From Synergistaceae bacterium UBA1358 (GTDB lineage: Bacteria > Synergistota > Synergistia > Synergistales > Synergistaceae), in contig DBRW01000064.1 of assembly GCA_002306075.1 (NCBI GenBank), positions 1 through 6,708 on the forward strand: DNA of 6,708 bases, given 5' to 3'. A program made the translations under genes and the position numbers. This document shows positions 1-5,958 of this stretch, one piece after another; the stretch's first letter is position 1, and each line of letters starts with the position of its first letter. The notes below the pieces were generated by a model. That model made no database searches, was not told the DNA's origin, and saw nothing but the letters and a program-made list of their open reading frames with translations.

Positions 1-407
1 GGAAGGTCGTTGTTGGGGAAGGGGATGAGCCTTTCCTGGGCTCCGGTGGCTATTACTGCCTTTTTGGCCTTGATCCTGTAGTATTCGTCTTCGCCTTTCA
101 TCGCGGTGAAGATGCCTTCCTCAGGATAGTAGCCGGTGACTGTGGTGTTGGTGCGGATGTCTACTTTGTCTCCAAGGGATTTGATCTCGTCAAGAAGGAT
201 GTCGGCTATCTTGTAGCCGCGGGTTCCCGCATATTCGTCTTTGCTTCCAAAGAATTTGTGGGTCTGCTTCACTAACTGGCCGCCCGGGTGAAGGTCGCTC
301 TCTATGACCGTGACCTTGACTCCCGCTCCCGCCGCTTCAGCAGCCGCACACAGCCCTGCCGCTCCGCCGCCTACTACGAGGAGGTCTGTCTCTATCGTCT
401 TCTTCAT
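1..407 (-). CDS. FAD-dependent oxidoreductase, partial (N-terminal 135 residues)
   Basis: This is the beginning of a flavoprotein oxidoreductase; the C-terminal part lies beyond the left edge. Translation from the ATG at 407 gives an N-terminal Rossmann dinucleotide-binding motif, VVGGGAAGL (residues about 11-19), then an acidic strand end (VIES, about 34-37), a GGQL motif (about 42-45) and an ATGAQ motif (about 120-124), the usual order of FAD-binding elements in two-dinucleotide-binding-domain enzymes. A strong ribosome binding site, GGAGGCGGGA, lies at 411-420. The gene begins 15 bp after the stop of the 2Fe-2S gene, so they are almost surely one operon. This pairing is known from sarcosine oxidase alpha, hydrogen cyanide synthase HcnA/HcnB and proline or hydroxyproline dehydrogenase complexes, where the FAD subunit takes electrons from an amine or amino acid. 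The substrate here cannot be told from the fragment. Family: confident; substrate: unknown. Confidence 0.9.
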   Translation of the reverse strand, partial: MKKTIETDLLVVGGGAAGLCAAAEAAGAGVKVTVIESDLHPGGQLVKQTHKFFGSKDEYAGTRGYKIADILLDEIKSLGDKVDIRTNTTVTGYYPEEGIFTAMKGEDEYYRIKAKKAVIATGAQERLIPFPNNDL

Positions 408-422
408 ATTTCCCGCCTCCCG

Positions 423-743
423 CTATTTCGCTTCCAGGGGAACCTGACCCTTGCCGTGCTGGGTCTCCACCTTCATGCCTGCCTCCAACGGCGTTACGCA
501 GGTACGCACGTTGGGTACTCCGTCCACTACCATAAAGCACGAGCTGCATTTGCCGATCGCACAGAAAAAGCCTCTCGGTCTCTTCATCTCGGGCGTTACC
601 CTGTATATCCTCACATCGTTGGCATGCAGCGCCACCGCTATGGGCTCGCCCTCGAATCCCTTCATCTCCTTGCCGTCAAACGTGAACGTTACTTCCTTGC
701 CGTGATGGAACTCAAGTATCGGGTGCTTCTGTATCAGTTCCAT
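423..743 (-). CDS. Small (2Fe-2S)-binding protein, amine/amino-acid dehydrogenase subunit
   Basis: A 106-residue ferredoxin-like subunit that should carry electrons for the FAD oxidoreductase encoded next. The cluster ligands are plain: C61, C66, C69 and C82, in the arrangement C-x4-C-x2-C-x12-C, inside RPRGFFCAIGKCSSC followed by DGVPNVRTCVTPL. This matches the HcnA / sarcosine oxidase alpha N-terminal type of 2Fe-2S domain (Fer2_4-like), whose stand-alone versions are about 90-110 residues. I chose the ATG at 743 because an AAGGAGGG ribosome binding site lies at 753-760 and the protein then begins at the usual point for the family. An in-frame GTG at 842 would add 33 residues of low-complexity, non-family sequence. 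It is the first gene of the operon, preceded by an unusually long AT-rich region with operator-like palindromes. A cytoplasmic or membrane-peripheral location is inferred, as no signal peptide is seen. Confidence 0.92.
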   Translation of the reverse strand: MELIQKHPILEFHHGKEVTFTFDGKEMKGFEGEPIAVALHANDVRIYRVTPEMKRPRGFFCAIGKCSSCFMVVDGVPNVRTCVTPLEAGMKVETQHGKGQVPLEAK

Positions 744-768
744 GCCCTCTCTCCCTCCTTGTGCATCC

Positions 769-789
769 TGACTTCCCTGAATGAAGTCA
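769..789 (-). promoter_or_regulatory. Leader hairpin just upstream of the 2Fe-2S gene ribosome binding site
   Basis: On the minus strand TGACTTC (789-783) and GAAGTCA (775-769) form a perfect 7-bp stem around a 7-base loop. The stem ends 8 bases before the AAGGAGGG ribosome binding site at 753-760. It could affect translation or mRNA stability. No T-tract follows, so it is not a terminator. The stem is seen directly; any role is inference. Confidence 0.4.
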
Positions 790-900
790 TGAAATAAAAA
801 AATTTTTGCGCCTGTACCCTGACAACAGAAAAATATAAACACACCTCGCCATTCTCACCGCACCACATAAAAATACTTTCGCTTACATGAAACAGTAAGA

Positions 901-912
901 ATGAACGTTCAT
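901..912. promoter_or_regulatory. Second operator-like palindrome at the predicted start site
   Basis: ATGAACGTTCAT is a perfect 12-bp palindrome directly downstream of the -10 hexamer on the minus strand, covering the predicted transcription start. Short, uninterrupted palindromes of this kind resemble TetR-family operators, but no regulator gene is seen in the window. It could be a second binding site for the regulator of the 919-937 dyad, although the half-sites differ. Confidence 0.45.
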
Positions 913-941
913 ATAATACATACAAAAATATTGTATGAAAA
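913..941 (-). promoter_or_regulatory. Candidate sigma-70-type promoter for the 2Fe-2S/FAD operon
   Basis: On the minus strand, TTTTCA (941-936; four of six matches to TTGACA) is followed after exactly 17 bases by TATTAT (918-913; five of six matches to TATAAT). The predicted start near 906 gives a leader of about 160 nt before the ATG at 743. Two perfect palindromes overlap it, which is typical of a repressed promoter. The call rests on hexamer match and spacing only. Confidence 0.55.
919..937. promoter_or_regulatory. Operator-like dyad in the promoter spacer
   Basis: CATACAA (919-925) and TTGTATG (931-937) form a perfect 7-bp inverted repeat around the 5-base centre AAATA. The 19-bp dyad fills the spacer between the -35 and -10 hexamers and touches the -35, the position where a dimeric repressor would block RNA polymerase. 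The repeat is seen directly; operator function is inference. Confidence 0.5.
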
Positions 942-1027
942 ATGATGATTCTTCTTATATATTATCGATTGATTAGATAATAATTTGTGCATTTTTTCTC
1001 AATTATAGGCTTTTGAGGAGAATAAAA

Positions 1028-1105
1028 ATGACCGTTAGTTTTTTTGGGGGAGAATTATTGTCTTATATATTAAACGGGTCGAACTATACAACCAGGCTAT
1101 TTTGA
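1028..1105 (+). CDS. Possible 25-residue small ORF, doubtful
   Basis: An ATG at 1028 opens a 25-codon frame ending at TGA 1103-1105. A GAGGAG ribosome binding site lies at 1015-1020, seven bases before the start, an ideal spacing. The peptide begins MTVSFFGGELLSYIL and ends in TTRLF; it is moderately hydrophobic but too short to call a membrane protein, and I do not recognise it. It could be a leader peptide, a small protein or the stub of a degraded gene. It is divergent from the 2Fe-2S operon with the palindromes at 901-937 between them. No convincing plus-strand promoter is seen. Chance is a serious alternative. Confidence 0.2.
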   Translation: MTVSFFGGELLSYILNGSNYTTRLF

Positions 1106-1268
1106 AAAAAGCTTTCCGTGTGAGATCGTATCATCTATTTTATTTTCTTTTAGAGAGCCCCAAATATATCACTTTATTGTCAGGGTGGATCAGCAGGCCG
1201 ATCTGATATATCGAAATATAAGTGATTTTTAATAAGATACTTCGACAGGATAAGAGAAGGGGGTCTTT

Positions 1269-2843
1269 TTATCTGCTTTCCCAGCTGTCCTCAGTCGTTT
1301 TTATCTGTTGGATCTTCTCTTCAAAGCCGAATACCGATGCGTCTATCTGATTTATCATATAGTCGATCTGATCCATATGAGAAAAGCTGTATCCCTCGGG
1401 AAGCCTGTTGGAAAATCTCTTTATTTTCAAAAGCGCCTGCAGATAGTTCCTCTCCGTTCTGCGCATGATCTCAGCAGCATCCATCGCTTCAGGGAACTTA
1501 TTCTCCGCAAAGAGTACGGCCATTGCGATATTGGGCTCGATCTCCATCTCATCGCTCCATATATCGGCCAGGATCCTGCGGACGGTCTTCCTGAACTTCT
1601 GGTCCTTTATCCCTCCGAGCATGGTCCTTATGTTCCTTAAAAGTTCCTCTATCTCAGTAACGACCTCCCGGTAAGGTCTTCTGGGAAGTGAATAATCCGC
1701 CAGCATCCTTGCCTCGGTCTCGATGCCGACCTCTTCTTTGAGCAGCCTTCCGACAGCCGGCCGGAGCTTTATCCTTGCCTCCTCGCACGGCATGTCCAGA
1801 GTCTGCAGATATAGCAGGCCTGTATCGTAATCATGATGTTCGCATTTGCTCCTTGGGATGTACGTAACATAACCCGGGTTGAAAAAACCCTTTCTCCCGG
1901 CCCTGCCTGCCATCTGCAGGAACTCGTTCTTCGTAAGCGGTCCGTCGATAAACTTTGCCATCTGACCGAATACGACAGTCTGGGCCGGCAGGTTTACCCC
2001 GAGCGACAGCGCATCGGTCCCGACCACGACATCCAGTATCCTCTCTCTGAAGGCCATCTCGACCAGCAGTTTTTCTTTCGGCAGGAAAGAGCCCACATAT
2101 ATCCCCACGCCTCTGAGCATGGTATCCGGCACATAAGCGACATCAAGGATCTCTGCAATCTCCCTCAGTCTGGCCCTTTGGTTCCGGCTAATCTTTTCGC
2201 GGTATCTGGATATCTGTGCGGCAAGCCATTCGGCGCCTTTTTTGGAAAATACGAAAACCAGCGCATCGTGTATTTTTGAGAACCTGATGCCTTTCCTTCG
2301 GAAAATGAGGTCCGTTACCCTTTTCTCTGTCGTATAAAGCACGAATTCGCGCATGGCGACATCCTGAAGGTATCTTTTTATCACGTCGGGATTGCCGAAG
2401 GTAGCGGACATGATTAGAAGGTCACTGTCGAAGGAAGTAGACCTCAGTCCGTCTATGTAGGCTCTTGTCCTGTCCGGGTCGTTAAAGATGAAATGAAACT
2501 CGTCCACGATGACCTTTTGTTCCGGGACGGAGGCATATTTGAGGGTGTATATCTCCTGTGTGCAGCAAAGGACCTGGGCTCCGGCATTCTTTTTGAAGTC
2601 GCCTGTCTCAAGTCCGGCATCGAATCCCATCGACCTCAGTTCCATATATCGTTCATTTGAAAGTGCTTTGATGGGGGCTGTGAAGATAACTCTTCCCGAG
2701 GGTGCGGCAGGAGCGCCTGAAGGATCCATTAAGCCTGCCCAGACATAGGCCACCCAGGTCTTGCCGCTGCCGGTGGGAGCCGATAAGATCGCGCTGCCGC
2801 CGTTTATTGCTTTGATAGCGTCATTCTGCCAGCTGTAAAACAT
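1269..2843 (-). CDS. Ski2-like DExH-box superfamily 2 helicase
   Basis: A 524-residue ATP-dependent nucleic-acid helicase. The SF2 motifs appear in order: an F-x-x-Q-type N-terminus (WQNDAI, 5-10), motif I APTGSGKT (22-29), Ia TAPIKALSNER (55-65), TGD (80-82), II DEFH (114-117, here with Phe), III SATFGN (146-151), IV ALVFVFSKKGAE (194-205), V VVVGTDALSLGVNLPAQTVVF (about 272-292) and VI QMAGRAGRKG (310-319). The PIKALSNE, GVNLPA and QMAGRAGRKG blocks are typical of the Ski2/Mtr4 branch, whose members unwind RNA (some family relatives act on DNA). It is much shorter than eukaryotic Ski2 or Mtr4 (about 1000 residues): the C-terminal 200 residues are helical and charged with no recognisable arch or extra domain. 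The ATG at 2843 follows the acetyltransferase TAA directly, and no Shine-Dalgarno sequence precedes it, so translation probably depends on reinitiation. RNA is the likely substrate by family; the target is unknown. Confidence 0.88.
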   Translation of the reverse strand: MFYSWQNDAIKAINGGSAILSAPTGSGKTWVAYVWAGLMDPSGAPAAPSGRVIFTAPIKALSNERYMELRSMGFDAGLETGDFKKNAGAQVLCCTQEIYTLKYASVPEQKVIVDEFHFIFNDPDRTRAYIDGLRSTSFDSDLLIMSATFGNPDVIKRYLQDVAMREFVLYTTEKRVTDLIFRRKGIRFSKIHDALVFVFSKKGAEWLAAQISRYREKISRNQRARLREIAEILDVAYVPDTMLRGVGIYVGSFLPKEKLLVEMAFRERILDVVVGTDALSLGVNLPAQTVVFGQMAKFIDGPLTKNEFLQMAGRAGRKGFFNPGYVTYIPRSKCEHHDYDTGLLYLQTLDMPCEEARIKLRPAVGRLLKEEVGIETEARMLADYSLPRRPYREVVTEIEELLRNIRTMLGGIKDQKFRKTVRRILADIWSDEMEIEPNIAMAVLFAENKFPEAMDAAEIMRRTERNYLQALLKIKRFSNRLPEGYSFSHMDQIDYMINQIDASVFGFEEKIQQIKTTEDSWESR

Positions 2844-3326
2844 TTATGGACACAATCTGATCTTCATAATGAGAAGCTGTCTCTCTGCGTCGCCTGCTCT
2901 CTGGATCTCTTCGCCGACTCTTTCCGCTCCCATGTGGAGATAGAATTCTTCCACGTTGGGGGCGGCAATGATGTTCAGTTCGTCAGCTCCCACGGTCTCC
3001 GCCGTCTCGCATGCATGGAGGAAGAGCTCGCCTCCGATCCCGGTCCCGATATGCTCCGGGACCACCCAAAGATGGCGTATCCACCATCCGGAATCGTCAT
3101 GGAGTTCTATGGCATAAAAGCCCAATATTTCTCCTGTTGCTTCATTCTCTGCAAGGTATGTCGGATTGTTTTCGATAAACTCGTCTGTGATAGTAAGAAA
3201 ATCGCGGAAGTGTACCATCATATCGACGGGGTAATCCCAGTACTCTTTCGAACACCATGCAACGTCGGTTAGAAGCTCCGCTTCTCCAGGTTCGGCAGGA
3301 CGTATTCGAACATCATCATCCAGCAT
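2844..3326 (-). CDS. GNAT-family N-acetyltransferase
   Basis: A 160-residue single-domain acetyltransferase, normal length for the GNAT fold. The N-terminus VRIRPAEPGEAELL is the usual first strand and helix. The acetyl-CoA pyrophosphate-binding segment is HLWVVPEHIGTGIGGELFLHA (about residues 84-104): the glycines of the R/Q-x-x-G-x-G/A motif are kept, but the leading R/Q is Ile. Motif B follows as APNVEEFYLHMGAERVGE (about 122-139), with the common Y-x-x-x-G-A/F pattern. The start at 3326 is supported by the purine-rich AAGGAGAAGG about 7 bases upstream (3334-3343). It is the first gene of a two-gene unit with the helicase. It transfers an acetyl group from acetyl-CoA to an amine; whether that is a small molecule, a protein or an RNA is not visible. 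Confidence 0.88.
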   Translation of the reverse strand: MLDDDVRIRPAEPGEAELLTDVAWCSKEYWDYPVDMMVHFRDFLTITDEFIENNPTYLAENEATGEILGFYAIELHDDSGWWIRHLWVVPEHIGTGIGGELFLHACETAETVGADELNIIAAPNVEEFYLHMGAERVGEEIQRAGDAERQLLIMKIRLCP

Positions 3327-3439
3327 TTACAGATCCTTCTCCTTTTTTATGCAGAGCATCATTCTGCTGCCGATAATCTGCTGATCTTCCGTTCGCAGCC
3401 GCGAAAAATTGTTGGGCATGACAGGCTGAATTTCGGGTC

Positions 3440-3467
3440 ATTATAACCTCTGATCAGATTCTACCAT
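3440..3467 (-). promoter_or_regulatory. Candidate promoter of the GNAT-helicase unit
   Basis: On the minus strand a perfect TATAAT lies at 3445-3440. The -35 region about 17-18 bases upstream (TTATGG) is a poor match. A perfect 10-bp palindrome, TCTGATCAGA (3449-3458), sits in the spacer, and 7-bp inverted arms ATTTCGG (3430-3436) and CCGAAAT (3474-3480) flank the element. With a weak -35 and a dyad in the spacer, control by an activator or repressor is plausible but inferred. The start would be near 3433, giving a leader of about 105 nt. Confidence 0.5.
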
Positions 3468-3503
3468 AACGCACCGAAATCACCAGCGCACCGGATACGA
3501 TAG

Positions 3504-3515
3504 GAGACCGGTCTC
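3504..3515. repeat. 12-bp palindrome at the rocB-like stop codon
   Basis: GAGACCGGTCTC is a perfect palindrome overlapping the TGA stop (3514-3516) of the peptidase gene. In RNA it could form only a short four-pair stem, and no T-run follows on the minus strand, so it is a poor intrinsic terminator. No better terminator for the peptidase gene was found before the GNAT gene. Confidence 0.4.
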
Positions 3516-5127
3516 AACGGACGGTTTGCGATATTTTGTTTATCGCATATCTCAGGAGCTCCGGAAGGATATCAAGGGAATAGCCGAGCCTCAGCCTCTC
3601 GGTCATTTTGTGGGCATCTTCCCCGCTCGGCCCGAGGTTTATGACAGGCAGTCCAAGCGCCTGCATATCTTTCATGGGTATGCTGTAAATATCGCCCCAT
3701 CCCGGCATGTTTTCCGCAAGTGCGGATATGTCTTCCGAAGATACCTTGGCTCCGACATAACTGAGATCGCAGAGTCCTCCGAAGAGCCCCACTTCCCTCA
3801 TTTCGATGCCGTACTCATTTTTCAGCCGCTCAATAACGCTCCTGGCTGCCTCGACGATCTGCATGTCGCGGCTCTCCCCGGTCAGATCGGTCCTTACCGG
3901 CAGCCAGGGCGGAAGGAAGAAGCATATGGCATAAGGTCCCTCTATCCCGGACATGTCAGCTATCTTGTCGACCGCGGCAAGTCCTCTCTCCCTCATGTCT
4001 CCAGCAGGAAGGTCCCTTATAAACGATGCGAGCTCTTCATCAAAACTTCCTTTGCTGTTCCTGCGGGCCGCATCTTTGACCTCATCAAGGGAATATACCC
4101 GGGGACGGGCTACATCAAAGCATTTGCATTCACAGCCCATAGCAAGCAGGTTTCTGTGTGATTCGGCGACCTGAGCCAGAGTCTGGTCAAGCGCATATCC
4201 TGCAATGGCCTTCATCTGATCCATGATATCAGCCGGCGTGTTGGTAGTGGTAAAGCAGTTGAAATAGGCAAAAGCCCTGTCCGGGACCGTAACGCTGTAA
4301 CCGTCTTTCATAACTCCCATATCAAGGCATATCCAGGAGGATTCGCATTTGCCGTTGAACGGGTCTGCCAGATGTGGGTTCCCCTCCGCGTAGGACACTA
4401 TCCTTGATATCGCCAGTGCTGATGAAAATCCTTTATAGTAGTTCCCTACATGGGCCGGAAGCCCCTTTACGTAGAAGCTTGGCATGATCTTGCCCAGAGT
4501 CCCGATAAATATGGCCGGGCCGCTTTCGCCTTGGCAGCCGGCCTCGCCCGGTTCGGTGTTTATCACCGCAAGGAAGTCGGTCCCTTCTTCCTTCATGGCT
4601 GACAGTATCGGAATGACTCCTCTCATCCCGGCCGATGCGTTTTCCTCATCCCCTACGAACGCTGCCACTATATTCACATCAAAAAGTTCCCTGTTCGCGG
4701 CGAATTCCTCAATGATGTCCAGCTCAAGGGCTATACCGCACTTCATGTCCATCGTACCGCGCCCGTAAATAACATCATCATCGCCTGCATTGAAATGTTC
4801 CGTCATCTTTTCTACATCGAAGGCGTTGTCTGCCATCTCCCCGTAGACGTTCACTCCGACCACATCGTAATGGCCAATGAGAAGGACCGTCCTCTTCGTG
4901 GGCACTGCGGCATCGACCCTCGCCACCAGTGAATGCAGTTTTTCGCCGGAACCTTCAAGGGGAGTCTCGGCCCATATCAAGTGTTCTTTTTTTTCGATAA
5001 AGTAAGGAAGCTTTTCCAGTCTCTCCTTTATCCAGATCCCCGGAGCGCTCTCATCCGGACTCTCTGTAACGCTGGGTATGGACACCAGCTCCTCGATCAT
5101 TTTCAGCAGTTTATCCCTTTGGGACAA
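3514..5127 (-). CDS. rocB: M20-family metallopeptidase, RocB-like (arginine utilisation type)
   Basis: A 537-residue zinc-dependent hydrolase of the M20 family. All expected metal and catalytic positions are visible: H86 and D88 in GHYDVVG, bridging D127 in GRGTMDMK, catalytic E161 and ligand E162 in GDEENASAGM, E192 in NTEPG, dimerisation-domain H226 in LPAHVG, and the last ligand near H506 in GEDAHKM. The segments FIGTLGKIMPSFYVKG and AFAYFNCFTT, together with the length, fit RocB rather than short ArgE/DapE-type enzymes. RocB belongs to the arginine catabolism operon of Bacillus, but its exact reaction is not settled; peptide or N-acyl-amino-acid hydrolysis is expected. I chose the TTG at 5127 because AAAGGGGG lies 8 bases upstream (5136-5143); ATG at 5100 would trim nine residues from the first helix, and ATG at 5223 has no ribosome binding site. 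It is divergent from the CoA-transferase genes. The symbol reflects family, not proven function. Confidence 0.87.
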   Translation of the reverse strand: MSQRDKLLKMIEELVSIPSVTESPDESAPGIWIKERLEKLPYFIEKKEHLIWAETPLEGSGEKLHSLVARVDAAVPTKRTVLLIGHYDVVGVNVYGEMADNAFDVEKMTEHFNAGDDDVIYGRGTMDMKCGIALELDIIEEFAANRELFDVNIVAAFVGDEENASAGMRGVIPILSAMKEEGTDFLAVINTEPGEAGCQGESGPAIFIGTLGKIMPSFYVKGLPAHVGNYYKGFSSALAISRIVSYAEGNPHLADPFNGKCESSWICLDMGVMKDGYSVTVPDRAFAYFNCFTTTNTPADIMDQMKAIAGYALDQTLAQVAESHRNLLAMGCECKCFDVARPRVYSLDEVKDAARRNSKGSFDEELASFIRDLPAGDMRERGLAAVDKIADMSGIEGPYAICFFLPPWLPVRTDLTGESRDMQIVEAARSVIERLKNEYGIEMREVGLFGGLCDLSYVGAKVSSEDISALAENMPGWGDIYSIPMKDMQALGLPVINLGPSGEDAHKMTERLRLGYSLDILPELLRYAINKISQTVR

Positions 5128-5250
5128 TCTGAAAGCCCCCTTTGAAAAATTGAAAATTCTTAATGTTTTTGGCCATACTTGACATAATGTCCGGTTTACA
5201 AGAAACTTTCTCCTATTATTCATAAAAAAGGAAGGAGTGTAGCTGCAAAG
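5128..5250. promoter_or_regulatory. Divergent intergenic region with an 11-bp dyad
   Basis: This 123-bp region should hold the start signals of both the peptidase (leftward) and the CoA-transferase genes (rightward). GACAT-A-ATGTC (5181-5191) is a perfect 5-bp inverted repeat around one base near the middle. A consensus -35 TTGACA (5179-5184) overlaps it on the plus strand, but the expected -10 position (5202-5207, GAAACT) matches poorly. On the minus strand TTGTAA (5201-5196) with TATGGC (5177-5172) is also weak. The promoters are therefore not firmly placed; the shared dyad suggests common regulation. Confidence 0.4.
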
Positions 5251-5958
5251 ATGACCAAACCTTTTATCAAACCAATAATAACCCCAGAAGAGGCAGCAGA
5301 CAAGGTAAGGGAAGGCACCACGATAATGCTGGGCGGGTTCAACTACGGCGGAGTGCCCTACACAGTCATCGACGCGCTGCACGACTTGGGTACCAGGGAT
5401 ATCAGGGTCATATGCGTTGACGCCAGCCACTGCAACCCAAAGGTACCGCAGCCTGTCGGAGTTGCCAGGCTCATAGTTAACAGACAGGTGAGTTCGATGG
5501 TCATAGCGCACATGGGACTCAACGCTGCCGCACAGGAGATGTTCGCAAAGGGTGAGATCGACATCGAGCTCAACCCCATGGGGACCCTCGTAGAAAGGAT
5601 AAGGGCAGGCGGAGCAGGGCTCGGAGGTTTTCTCACTCCGACCGGGGTGGACACGGCATACGAAAAGAACAGGCAGACCGTGGAGCTCGACGGGAAGAAA
5701 TTCATACTTGAACGCCCCCTGAAGGCAGACATCGCTTTTATCAGGGCATATATGGCCGATGAAGCGGGTAATCTGATCTACTACGGCACGGGCAGAAACT
5801 TCAACCCTGTGATGGCGACTGCGGCGGATATCGTCATAGCGGAGGTAGACAAGGTAGTCCCGATCGGAGAGATCGACCCCAACGACGTGGTGACCCCTGG
5901 CATCTTCATCGACGCGCTCGTGCTTAAAGGAGGAAACTGCTATGCTGCCAGAACTTAA
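5251..5958 (+). CDS. atoD: CoA-transferase subunit A (acetate/butyrate-acetoacetate type)
   Basis: A 235-residue alpha subunit of a family I (3-oxoacid type) CoA-transferase, which with the next gene product moves CoA between acyl-CoA and a free short-chain acid such as acetate, butyrate or acetoacetate. The family signature is visible at residues 21-36: EGTTIMLGGFNYGGVP, matching the glycine-rich GGF-x3-G-x-P pattern with Glu in place of the usual Asp/Asn at the start. The second hallmark is ELNPMGTLVERIRAGGAG followed by FLTPTGVDT (residues 106-135). Length is normal for AtoD-like subunits (about 220-240). The ATG at 5251 follows GGAAGGAG (5231-5238) at a somewhat long distance of about 12 bases. 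The end overlaps the next gene by 17 bp. In amino-acid fermenters such enzymes take part in lysine and butyrate pathways. The exact acid pair cannot be read from sequence alone. Confidence 0.92.
   Translation: MTKPFIKPIITPEEAADKVREGTTIMLGGFNYGGVPYTVIDALHDLGTRDIRVICVDASHCNPKVPQPVGVARLIVNRQVSSMVIAHMGLNAAAQEMFAKGEIDIELNPMGTLVERIRAGGAGLGGFLTPTGVDTAYEKNRQTVELDGKKFILERPLKADIAFIRAYMADEAGNLIYYGTGRNFNPVMATAADIVIAEVDKVVPIGEIDPNDVVTPGIFIDALVLKGGNCYAART

Larger units (their letters stand above)
744..1268. other. AT-rich intergenic region without a convincing gene
   Basis: This gap lies between the 3' end of the helicase gene and the 5' end of the 2Fe-2S gene, both on the minus strand. It is visibly richer in A and T than the genes on either side. 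I can support a minus-strand promoter with two palindromes (901-941), a leader hairpin (769-789) and a very short plus-strand ORF (1028-1105). Between about 1106 and 1268 I see only a loose 7-bp inverted repeat (ATCACTT near 1168 and AAGTGAT near 1220) and no clear helicase terminator. No tRNA, rRNA, riboswitch or CRISPR pattern was recognised. It may hold decayed DNA or an unrecognised small RNA. Confidence 0.6.

Noticed and set aside
288..797. 169-residue plus-strand ORF
   Set aside because: It lies opposite the 2Fe-2S and FAD genes, has no recognisable motif, and its composition is that of a reverse-strand shadow.
744..842. Upstream GTG start at 842 for the 2Fe-2S protein
   Set aside because: It adds 33 low-complexity residues unlike the family and has no good ribosome binding site, while the ATG at 743 has AAGGAGGG in front and a family-like N-terminus.
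1160..1230. Possible terminator or small RNA after the helicase gene
   Set aside because: Only a 7-bp inverted repeat with a spacer of more than 40 bases and a 5-bp stem without a following T-run were found; neither makes a convincing terminator.
3392..3405. Hairpin TTCGC-AGCC-GCGAA as an intrinsic terminator
   Set aside because: On the minus strand the T-run precedes rather than follows the stem, and on the plus strand there is no gene to terminate and an A-run follows.
3526..4161. 211-residue plus-strand ORF opposite the peptidase gene
   Set aside because: It is fully antisense to catalytic and structural parts of the M20 enzyme and shows no domain of its own.
5179..5207. Strong sigma-70 promoter for the CoA-transferase genes from the perfect TTGACA
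   Set aside because: No acceptable -10 hexamer lies 16-18 bases downstream; the only good TATTAT (5214-5219) is 29 bases away, so TTGACA may be coincidental.
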